Assembly: GCA_045603485.1 (NCBI GenBank)
Contig: JAZUMF010000006.1
Coordinates: 1-22,621, forward strand
Source of the DNA: RGIG5952 sp045603485
GTDB lineage: Bacteria > Verrucomicrobiota > Kiritimatiellia > RFP12 > JAAYLN01
Length of the DNA: 22,621 bases
Reading direction: 5' to 3'
Below, piece by piece: positions 1 through 5,759 of the stretch; positions within the stretch are counted from its first letter, which is position 1; every line of letters begins with the position of its first letter. The notes beneath the pieces were generated by a model, which made no database searches, was not told the origin of the DNA, and worked only from the letters and a program-made list of their open reading frames with translations. The translations under genes were made by a program, and so were the position numbers.

Positions 1-1339
1 TGCCGGAGTTCAAAATAAAGCGGCCTGTATTATTAACGCAAACGCCGCCATATAAATACGGTGATTCCGGATGACCTTCAATTACGGTATCGTCATTCAT
101 GGAGAATTCACCGCCCGAAACAAGCAAGCCGCCTGAGCAACCATATTCTCTTTTCCAAGTTATCGTATTGTAGGCAATTCTAGCCCTATCATACATTCCG
201 CCACCGTTTCGAACCACAGCACCACCGATAGTTCTTGCGACATTACTGACAATCAAGGCATCGTCATGCATATAGAGCTTGCCAACATTTACAGCCCCGT
301 CGCCGCTGTCATAACGCACTGCAGTAGTCTTTAGCCCGTTGTACGCAACAGTCGCGTTATTAGACATAATCAGCGCTGACGCCCACATAGCTTGTGCGCT
401 AACCACATTTAGGTTTTCCGGAATAGACGAGTTGGAAACTACTGAAGAAGAATCAAGCATTACAATAGTTCCATCAGCACAACAGATTCCGCCGCCACGC
501 TGATAATAAGCATTGTTATTATGTATTTTTGCATTGCCCCTCATAATTGATGTCGTAGCCCCTCTAACATGCAAGCCAGCTCCACCGAATGAAATGCCAT
601 ATAAATAACCTTGGGCTTGAGAACGATTATTGTGGATGGACGCATTATCCTCCATCTCAAATGAGCCGCAATATACACCACCTGCAATGCGTTGCCCGGA
701 TACACTGCTCTTATACTCGCAGTAATTTGTATTAAAGCATATCTCCGAAAATCCAGACATTTTCAATAATCCTGAAACCGTCGCACCCGCACCGCCCGCT
801 TGACTGGCTGGCGTGGCAACCCTGCAAAGAGTTATCTTCGCATTATCAGTCATTGTAAGATTTGCACAAGTCACTCCCGCACCAGTAGTCTGAGTATATG
901 ATTTACACAAAACAGCATTTTTACCTAATTTGACATTAGCCTTTGCGGCGGCAATTAAATGACCGCTAATTCTAACATCCGTTCCGATACCTTCAACCGT
1001 AATATTGGAAAACTCAAGCGTAACACCTGCGGTATTGCAACTGATTAAATCTGCGGTATTGGTAACCGTACCGTCAGAAGAAATGTAACGGCGCAAAGTA
1101 CCGCCATTCAAATCAAAAACAGTATCCCCGGTAACAACAATCGACCCCATAAGGTCAACAATACCGCCATTAGCCAAAGCCTTAGCCCGCTCAAAAGATT
1201 TAACAGGCTCAGTCTCAAGAAAACCACCATTCTCATCATTGCCATTAACAGGGTCTAGGAATACCGTTGCAGAAAAAACCGAAGTCGCCGCAAAGGCAAC
1301 AACCAATGCAAGAGCACTCATAAAACTAGTTTTCATCAT
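1..1339 (-). CDS. Secreted right-handed beta-helix repeat protein (partial, C-terminus outside window)
   Basis: Reading the minus strand from the ATG at 1339 gives an open frame of 446 codons with no stop before the left edge, so the C-terminus is missing. Residues 1-23 (MMKTSFMSALALVV...SVFSA) form a clear Sec signal peptide, so the product is exported. The mature part is Gly/Asn/Thr-rich and has recurring turns of the kind seen in pectate-lyase-like parallel beta-helices: MTDNAKI (163-169), MEDNASIHNN (229-238), MRGNAKIHNN (266-275), MSNNATV (325-331) and MHDDALI (357-363). These alternate with Gly-rich strands such as GGGICC (282-287). This architecture is typical of surface or autotransporter-like adhesins in gut PVC bacteria, but no catalytic residues are recognisable and the substrate is unknown. 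An in-frame ATG at 1336 is an alternative start; a G-run lies just upstream of either. It shares a duplicated upstream cassette with the gene at 2386-3633. Confidence 0.85.
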   Translation of the reverse strand, partial: MMKTSFMSALALVVAFAATSVFSATVFLDPVNGNDENGGFLETEPVKSFERAKALANGGIVDLMGSIVVTGDTVFDLNGGTLRRYISSDGTVTNTADLISCNTAGVTLEFSNITVEGIGTDVRISGHLIAAAKANVKLGKNAVLCKSYTQTTGAGVTCANLTMTDNAKITLCRVATPASQAGGAGATVSGLLKMSGFSEICFNTNYCEYKSSVSGQRIAGGVYCGSFEMEDNASIHNNRSQAQGYLYGISFGGAGLHVRGATTSIMRGNAKIHNNNAYYQRGGGICCADGTIVMLDSSSVVSNSSIPENLNVVSAQAMWASALIMSNNATVAYNGLKTTAVRYDSGDGAVNVGKLYMHDDALIVSNVARTIGGAVVRNGGGMYDRARIAYNTITWKREYGCSGGLLVSGGEFSMNDDTVIEGHPESPYLYGGVCVNNTGRFILNSG

Positions 1340-1375
1340 AACCCCCATTAAGTGTAAAATAATAAGTCAAAAAGG

Positions 1376-1404
1376 ATTTTATACTTTATAAAAACGATTG
1401 TCAA
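1376..1404 (-). promoter_or_regulatory. Sigma70-type promoter of the beta-helix gene
   Basis: On the minus strand, TTGACA (1399-1404) is followed after exactly 17 bases by TAAAAT (1376-1381). Transcription would start near 1369, leaving a 5' leader of about 30 nt before the ATG at 1339. The -35 box lies inside the duplicated cassette and is repeated upstream of the next secreted-protein gene. Confidence 0.7.
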
Positions 1405-1549
1405 ATTTTTGCTTTGAAATTACCCCCCGTGAATTTTGTACATATATTATTACATTACAATATTTTATGAAGGTTTAATATTTTTTATATAAAAACACAA
1501 AACATCATTTGATGTCGCAAATGACGCTGTGTTATTATACATTTTAAGA
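1384..1549 (-). repeat. Duplicated upstream cassette, copy 1 (with G6 tract)
   Basis: This 166 bp segment is nearly identical to 3753-3925, in the same orientation about 2.37 kb away. By eye the differences are a poly-C run of 6 (1423-1428) against 12, one extra T, and a handful of substitutions. It contains the -35 box of the downstream promoter, an AT-rich stretch and a palindromic hairpin. The C-run reads as poly-G on the coding strand and sits about 20 bases upstream of the -35 box. Confidence 0.92.
1494..1533 (-). promoter_or_regulatory. Hairpin/palindrome in upstream cassette, copy 1
   Basis: On the minus strand the outer arms AACACA/TGTGTT enclose inner arms CATTTG/CAAATG with a 6-base loop, and a T-run follows. 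It could be an operator or a terminator insulating the promoter from upstream transcription. It is conserved in copy 2 (3870-3909). The role is unknown. Confidence 0.5.
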
Positions 1550-1669
1550 GCCAGACTGTTACACTTGACATAATAGCCCAACCTCGCTATACTGATACAA
1601 CAAATAGTCGGTATCACAAAAACCTCTGCATTCTCTGCGTTAAAACTTTTTATAACCTTTATAACCTTT
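1546..1669 (+). repeat. Promoter-bearing intergenic repeat, unit A
   Basis: First of four related units. Order of parts: AAGAGCCAGACTGTTACAC header, TTGACA-N17-TATACT promoter, a TGATAC/GTATCA inverted repeat with a 12-base loop, a CTCTGCG-type heptad segment, then an AT-rich tail. The next unit begins directly after it, giving a period of 124 bp. It encodes no convincing protein. Confidence 0.85.
1565..1593 (+). promoter_or_regulatory. Sigma70-type promoter in repeat unit A
   Basis: TTGACA (1565-1570), a 17-base spacer, then TATACT (1588-1593). It points rightward, against the two flanking secreted-protein genes. Confidence 0.6.
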
Positions 1670-1785
1670 AAGAGCCAGACTATTACACTTGACACAACAA
1701 CAAAACCTCGCTATACTGATACAACAAATAGTCGGTATCACAAAATCTCTGCGTCTCAGCGTCTCTACATTCTCTGCGATAAAAA
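1670..1785 (+). repeat. Promoter-bearing intergenic repeat, unit B
   Basis: Same layout as unit A, with the TGATAC/GTATCA inverted repeat intact and a degenerate CTCTGCG heptad run. After the unit the sequence diverges and holds a short AAGGGGACAGGCC motif, then about 105 bp of unassigned sequence before unit C. Confidence 0.85.
1689..1717 (+). promoter_or_regulatory. Sigma70-type promoter in repeat unit B
   Basis: TTGACA (1689-1694), a 17-base spacer, then TATACT (1712-1717). Rightward. Confidence 0.6.
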
Positions 1786-1806
1786 TTCTTACTGCTATTA
1801 ACTTTT

Positions 1807-1819
1807 AAGGGGACAGGCC
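1807..1819 (+). repeat. Short GGGGACAG motif (REP-like)
   Basis: AAGGGGACAGGCC followed by a T-run. It is the same motif family as the copies beside the RAYT transposase at 21728-21962. Confidence 0.6.
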
Positions 1820-1926
1820 TTTTTGTTTCCTGTATTGATTTGCGGATTGAGTTTTTTGACAGGATTAACAAGATTGAACAAGATTAGAGAATGGGATTTT
1901 GAGTTTCTGCGATGAATTTAACATTA

Positions 1927-2066
1927 AAGAGACAGACTGTTACACTTGACACAACAACAAAACCTCGCTATACTAATGCAATAAATAGTCGGTATCACAA
2001 AATCTCTGCGCCTCTGCGGCTCTGCGTTCTCTGCGTTCTCTGCGATAAAACTTTTTATAAACCTTT
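1927..2066 (+). repeat. Promoter-bearing intergenic repeat, unit C
   Basis: Same layout as units A and B. The header reads AAGAGACAGAC, closer to the GGGACAG motif. The heptad segment is longest here, with five CTCTGCG copies. The left arm of the inverted repeat after TATACT is mutated (TAATGC), so the hairpin is lost. Unit D follows directly, giving a period of 140 bp. Confidence 0.85.
1946..1974 (+). promoter_or_regulatory. Sigma70-type promoter in repeat unit C
   Basis: TTGACA (1946-1951), a 17-base spacer, then TATACT (1969-1974). Rightward. Confidence 0.6.
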
Positions 2067-2173
2067 AAGAGACAGACTGTTACACTTGACACAACAACAA
2101 AGCCTCGCTATACTAATGCAATAAATAGTCGGTATAACAAAATCTCTGCGCCTCTGCATTCTCTGCGTTAAAA
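2067..2173 (+). repeat. Promoter-bearing intergenic repeat, unit D
   Basis: Last unit of the array. It is closest to unit C in sequence (same TAATGC variant) but has a shorter heptad segment. It lies about 210 bp from the 3' end of the LRR-like gene, with its promoter pointing into that gene's antisense strand. Confidence 0.85.
2086..2114 (+). promoter_or_regulatory. Sigma70-type promoter in repeat unit D
   Basis: TTGACA (2086-2091), a 17-base spacer, then TATACT (2109-2114). With no terminator visible before 2386, a transcript from here would be antisense to the LRR-like gene. Confidence 0.6.
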
Positions 2174-2227
2174 TCAAAACTACCGCTCAAATTTTGTTCC
2201 GCACCGTAATCTCATTTTGTACCGAAT

Positions 2228-2241
2228 AAAGGGGACAGTCC
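2228..2241 (+). repeat. Short GGGGACAG motif (REP-like)
   Basis: AAAGGGGACAGTCC followed by TTTT. The core GGAC-A-GTCC is an inverted repeat, extended by AAGG/CCTT, so a small hairpin is possible. Confidence 0.6.
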
Positions 2242-2290
2242 TTTTCGCCGCCTCACGCGCCGCCCGTAGCTATAAACCGAAAAATCATTT

Positions 2291-2305
2291 AAAGGGACAG
2301 GCTTT
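2291..2305 (+). repeat. Short GGGACAG motif (REP-like)
   Basis: AAAGGGACAGGCTTT. Same family as the other short copies, with AAAG/CTTT ends. Confidence 0.55.
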
Positions 2306-2385
2306 AAACTTGATTTTTTAACACAGCGACGCGGAGAATAACCATCGCCTTCGCCTTTTTTCATAATCGAACCGCAGGCGCAGAC

Positions 2386-3633
2386 TTAGCGAATAAAAAA
2401 GAGAGTCGGTTTAGGATCAAATACTGAGCGTTTATTGATTACCCATGCAATACGCTTTGAAGGAGAGCTGTCTGCACACCAGACACCAAATGTTCCCTTC
2501 GGCGCAATTGCAAGCTCCGCTTCGGTAAGGAGCATAACATCTCCGGCAGTTGACCAACCCCATTTATCCTGAATCGACGCATAAATGGTCATCGGCTTTT
2601 CTGTTGGATAATTTCCATTGATATTGATATAGCTACTATTATTTAACATCGTCTTTAATGTTGCATTCGGAGGCTTCTTGCCACCGAAAGTAATGCGCTT
2701 TAATGTCGCAAGCGAATTTTTAAAGCCCGAGCCTGAATCGGTAAAAGCATTTGTAGAATTTATGGTTAACGACTCAAGCTTATTAAGATTGAAAACTGAA
2801 TTTGCATCAAATGATGACAAATTTGGGAAATGCAAAACCAGATTTGTTACCTGTACTAGTCCGCGAAGACCCATTTTTGTTAAATTATAACTGTGAAATT
2901 CAGCATCCTTAATGCTGGAAAGAACGCTTTGATTGTAAAATGGATTTCCTACTATTGAGGTTAAATTGGTAAGAACAAGCTTGCCTGTAAGATTGCCATT
3001 ATCAGCCAAAGACATACTACCAAGTTGTGAACAATCTTTTGAGACCAGTTTGCCGACATCACAGTTTAATTTTGGCATATTGTAATATGCCTGATAAGGC
3101 AAAACCCTGGGACCTGGTGTTATAGATATTTTTTCTATCAACTTTGAACCGCCTGAATTCCGAATCCATCCCTGTTCTATAGTTGGGCGCGATTTTTCAA
3201 AAATTATGTTTTTAAGAACTTGGTTTTCGGCGAATGCGATAGCATCAATTTTTGTGACATGCGAGGCTAAGAATGTAACAATAGGGTTATTATTGCGAAT
3301 TATTGTTACAGTTAAAACCACATTTGTGATTGGATACTTAACATCATTATATCTGAGTATAAGATCTCTCAAATCAAGCGTTCCGTCACTTTCAGAGGGA
3401 GAGGCAATCACCATACTGGAAGATGCGGCAGTTCTCCTCAAGGTAAGGTTACCGGGCTTGCCGGATGCCCATGTAACGGCAATCTTCCAGCCATCTTTTG
3501 AAATCATACCACTTGAAGCGGTTGAGTAATCCCAAATATTCTCAGTCACTTGCTCGGCAGAGAGAATCCCTGCCATAAAAGCCACCATTGCAAAGACCGT
3601 TAAAATTTTGCATTTAACTTTCATACCGCACAT
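2386..3633 (-). CDS. Secreted leucine-rich-repeat / BspA-like protein
   Basis: 415 residues. The first 26 (charged start, then VFAMVAFMAGILSA) form a signal peptide, so the protein is exported or surface exposed. The region after it contains LDLRDLIL (87-94). Residues about 215-320 have irregular leucine/asparagine-rich strands such as LTNLTSIVGN, VTNLVLHFPNLSSF and LNKLESLTINS, which resemble the degenerate LRR_5/BspA class of gut bacteria. No enzyme motif is seen. The ATG at 3633 has an AGGGGAG ribosome site 9 bases upstream; an in-frame ATG at 3624 is an alternative. The gene is probably a monocistronic unit driven by a promoter in a duplicated cassette with a G12 tract. Four opposing promoters lie downstream of its 3' end. 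Family assignment is moderate; the export signal is firm. Confidence 0.75.
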   Translation of the reverse strand: MCGMKVKCKILTVFAMVAFMAGILSAEQVTENIWDYSTASSGMISKDGWKIAVTWASGKPGNLTLRRTAASSSMVIASPSESDGTLDLRDLILRYNDVKYPITNVVLTVTIIRNNNPIVTFLASHVTKIDAIAFAENQVLKNIIFEKSRPTIEQGWIRNSGGSKLIEKISITPGPRVLPYQAYYNMPKLNCDVGKLVSKDCSQLGSMSLADNGNLTGKLVLTNLTSIVGNPFYNQSVLSSIKDAEFHSYNLTKMGLRGLVQVTNLVLHFPNLSSFDANSVFNLNKLESLTINSTNAFTDSGSGFKNSLATLKRITFGGKKPPNATLKTMLNNSSYININGNYPTEKPMTIYASIQDKWGWSTAGDVMLLTEAELAIAPKGTFGVWCADSSPSKRIAWVINKRSVFDPKPTLFFIR

Positions 3634-3744
3634 AATATTACACTCCCCTGATACGGCAAAGCCGATTTTGAATCAAGTCACATCACTCCTGAAAAACCTG
3701 GAACACGCATTCCGAGAAAGTCTTTTATTTAACCTAATGTTAAT

Positions 3745-3773
3745 AATTTATCCTTTATAAAAACGATTGTCAA
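3745..3773 (-). promoter_or_regulatory. Sigma70-type promoter of the LRR-like gene
   Basis: On the minus strand, TTGACA (3768-3773), a 17-base spacer, then TAAATT (3745-3750). The predicted start is near 3738, giving a leader of roughly 105 nt. The leader has a small CGGC/GCCG hairpin at 3654-3664 just before the ribosome site. The -35 is identical to copy 1; the -10 is weaker. Confidence 0.6.
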
Positions 3774-3792
3774 ATTTTTGCTTTTGAAATTA

Positions 3793-3804
3793 CCCCCCCC
3801 CCCC
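3793..3804 (-). repeat. Homopolymer G12 tract (C12 on + strand)
   Basis: Twelve consecutive C on the plus strand, located about 20-30 bases upstream of the -35 box of the LRR-like gene. The equivalent tract in copy 1 has six. Homopolymers of this length and position are known slipped-strand phase-variation sites in other bacteria; here that role is inferred. The tract could also be a sequencing-length uncertainty. Confidence 0.85.
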
Positions 3805-3869
3805 ATAAAATTTGTACATATATTATTACATTGCAACATATTATGAAGGTTTAATATTTTTTATATAAA

Positions 3870-3909
3870 AACACAAGACATCATTTGATGTCGCAAATGA
3901 CGCTGTGTT
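3870..3909 (-). promoter_or_regulatory. Hairpin/palindrome in upstream cassette, copy 2
   Basis: Same structure as 1494-1533. Here the inner sequence GACATCATTTGATGTC is a perfect 16-base palindrome, suited to a dimeric regulator. It can alternatively fold as CATTTG/CAAATG inside AACACA/TGTGTT. Confidence 0.5.
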
Positions 3910-3948
3910 ATTATACATTTTAAGACTATCACTTAAAAGAAAATAGAC

Positions 3949-3985
3949 AAAAAACGATACCCGGTTGATGCCGGGTATCGCTTTT
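3949..3985 (-). terminator. Rho-independent terminator after serA (likely bidirectional)
   Basis: A perfect 10-bp stem CGATACCCGG/CCGGGTATCG with the 6-base loop TTGATG. It is flanked by six A on the left (T-run for minus-strand transcription) and CTTTTTG on the right. It ends the serA transcript and could also stop rightward antisense transcripts coming from the repeat array. Confidence 0.88.
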
Positions 3986-4064
3986 TGTTCATACAACCTT
4001 GCCGACTCTGCGGTCAAGTTTTTTATCTGCCGAAAGCCAATCTAGGTTATATCAAGCTATCTTT

Positions 4065-5642
4065 TTAGAGTGAGATGCAAAGCGCTGACTCTGCCTCAAT
4101 CTCCTTGGAGAGCTCTGCGAGCGTTTCGTCATCGATTGCTTGGCTGAGCTTGAGGATGACGAGTGAACGGCCGGTCTTGCTGTCGTGTGGATTACGCATA
4201 TCTTCAATGTTGATGCCCTTGTCGGCAATGCGACGGGAAATCGCAGCGATAACGCCAGGGCGGTCATTGTAGATGCAGCAGAGAAGTGGGCCAGTCGGCT
4301 CAAAGTAGAGGCCGTCGAACTCATTGATACGAGCGACCATGAGATGTGACTCAGCAACGGTACCGCGAACGCTGATGCGTTTGAGGTTGTTCTGTGTTTT
4401 CTCAAAGAGGATATCAATTGTGAGCGAGTTGCTGAAGTGCTTTTCAGCATCAACCTGACGATTGGTATACTCAATACCGGCTTCTTTGATGAAGCGTGCT
4501 GCTGCCTTATGGTCGTTGAAGCGGTCAAAGCCGTCGTAAACGCCGGAAAGGACAGGTACCAAGAGCCAATCGGCATAGTCCTCAAGCTGACCATAGAAGC
4601 TTGTTTCAATTTCTTTAATTGGAGCTTCGGTGCCGATAAGAAGGCGTGAAAGTCGGGCAATTACGAATGCGAGATCGCAATATGAACGGTCAAGACCGTC
4701 AGGGATGTCGCGATTGACGATGCAAGCGGTAACTCCACGCTCGTCTAAATCAATGAGTTCTTCAGCTGCACGCTTTGCGGCGGTGAAGTTGGCTTCGCGT
4801 GTTGATGCGCCTAGGTGCGGCATCATGACATCTGCGATATCGGCGATTGGTTTAGGACCTGCCTCGTCTTTTGGATAGACATCAGTGATGTAGTGAAGCT
4901 TCTTGACGGGCTTGGCGGCGCGAAGGGCGTCCTCATCAACGATACCTGCGCGAGCGCAGTTGACGATGGTGGCACCTGTCTTCATGCAGGAGAGAAGCTC
5001 GGTAGAGAGCATTTTGCGTGTTGAGTCGGTCTCTGGAATATGCAAGGAGACGATATCAGATTCGCTGAAGAGTTCTTCCAGAGAAACGGGCTCAATACCG
5101 GATGCACGGACCTTCTCACTTGGAACGAGCGGGTCGTAGCCAAGGATGCGGCAATCAAATCCGCGAAGGCGCTTTGCAACGAGGCGGCCGATGTTGCCAA
5201 GACCTACGATGCCGACGGTTTTACCGGAAAGTTCAGCACCCATAAAGAGTTTCTTTTCCCACTTGCCGGCGCGAACGGAGGCATCGGCAGGAACGACATG
5301 ACGCATATCGGCGAGAATCAATGCGATAACCTCTTCGGCAACGGCATTGGCATTTGCTCCCGGGGTATTCATTACATCGACACCGCGCTTGCGTGCATAC
5401 TTTGTATCAATCGTATTATAACCGGCACCAGCACGAACGATAACTTTAAGCTGCGGGAGCTTATCAATCATAGCGGCATCAACGACTTCGCTGCGAACAA
5501 TGAGAGCGTAGGTATCAGGATTGGCGGAAACAAGCTCGTCGATGGGGGCTTGTGCGTCTTGAACAACTAGATAATTGCCATTATCTGTGAGTAACTTGGC
5601 TGCAACCGAGTCAAGCTTTGTAGGAATTAAAACTTTTTTCAT
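4065..5642 (-). CDS. serA: D-3-phosphoglycerate dehydrogenase (long form with ACT domain)
   Basis: 525 residues, the usual length of long-form SerA. It oxidises 3-phosphoglycerate to 3-phosphohydroxypyruvate with NAD+, the first step of cytoplasmic serine synthesis. The substrate/NAD-binding core covers about 1-310. It has the Rossmann motif VGLGNIG (146-152), the catalytic Arg in NCARAGIVDE (R231) and the catalytic His in MPHLGAST (H276). The family's catalytic Glu is probably E260. An intervening domain (about 320-450) is followed by a C-terminal ACT domain (about 452-525, with NDRPGVIAAIS), which usually carries serine feedback control. The start is supported by AGGA 9 bases upstream of the ATG. 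The gene stands alone, diverges from the 5760 operon and is followed by a strong terminator; serC and serB are not in the window. Confidence 0.96.
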   Translation of the reverse strand: MKKVLIPTKLDSVAAKLLTDNGNYLVVQDAQAPIDELVSANPDTYALIVRSEVVDAAMIDKLPQLKVIVRAGAGYNTIDTKYARKRGVDVMNTPGANANAVAEEVIALILADMRHVVPADASVRAGKWEKKLFMGAELSGKTVGIVGLGNIGRLVAKRLRGFDCRILGYDPLVPSEKVRASGIEPVSLEELFSESDIVSLHIPETDSTRKMLSTELLSCMKTGATIVNCARAGIVDEDALRAAKPVKKLHYITDVYPKDEAGPKPIADIADVMMPHLGASTREANFTAAKRAAEELIDLDERGVTACIVNRDIPDGLDRSYCDLAFVIARLSRLLIGTEAPIKEIETSFYGQLEDYADWLLVPVLSGVYDGFDRFNDHKAAARFIKEAGIEYTNRQVDAEKHFSNSLTIDILFEKTQNNLKRISVRGTVAESHLMVARINEFDGLYFEPTGPLLCCIYNDRPGVIAAISRRIADKGINIEDMRNPHDSKTGRSLVILKLSQAIDDETLAELSKEIEAESALCISL

Positions 5643-5743
5643 ACTTTAAGTTCCTCGCAGGATATGGTATTTTATTCTTACCGAGAAATTCGGAGAACAA
5701 CATCTTTCAACCTGCAATGAAAGATACAAAAAGGACTATCTAT

Positions 5744-5752
5744 TGTAATACT
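5744..5752 (+). promoter_or_regulatory. Possible extended -10 giving a leaderless start at 5760
   Basis: TG-T-AATACT ends 7 bases before the ATG at 5760, so transcription could start at or next to the start codon. No ribosome site precedes that ATG. There is no convincing -35. Weak. Confidence 0.25.
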
Positions 5753-5759
5753 TGACACC

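Larger units (their letters stand above)
2174..2385. other. Gene-free spacer with two short GGGACAG motifs
   Basis: No credible coding frame. It has two TTTTGT(T/A)CCG-type stretches near 2193-2217 and the two short motifs listed separately. No clear terminator for the leftward LRR-like gene is visible. Confidence 0.6.
3753..3925 (-). repeat. Duplicated upstream cassette, copy 2 (with G12 tract)
   Basis: This 173 bp segment matches 1384-1549. Homology ends at TAAGA, exactly where copy 1 meets repeat unit A. The seven-base length difference comes from the longer homopolymer (+6) and one extra T. Confidence 0.92.

Noticed and set aside
1465..2124. Small proteins of 62-76 residues in the left intergenic region
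   Set aside because: They run across repeat units and the duplicated cassette, lack ribosome sites, and their sequence follows the repeats, not a protein family.
4052..4660. 202-residue low-complexity frame within serA
   Set aside because: Ser/Ala-rich out-of-frame reading of serA with no supporting signals.
5040..5570. 176-residue frame opposite serA
   Set aside because: Mirror reading of a well-supported conserved gene; no ribosome site and no recognisable protein.
5752..5757. TTGACA as the -35 box of the 5760 operon
   Set aside because: It lies 2 bases before the ATG, so transcription would begin inside the gene, and no -10 is found at 16-18 bases.
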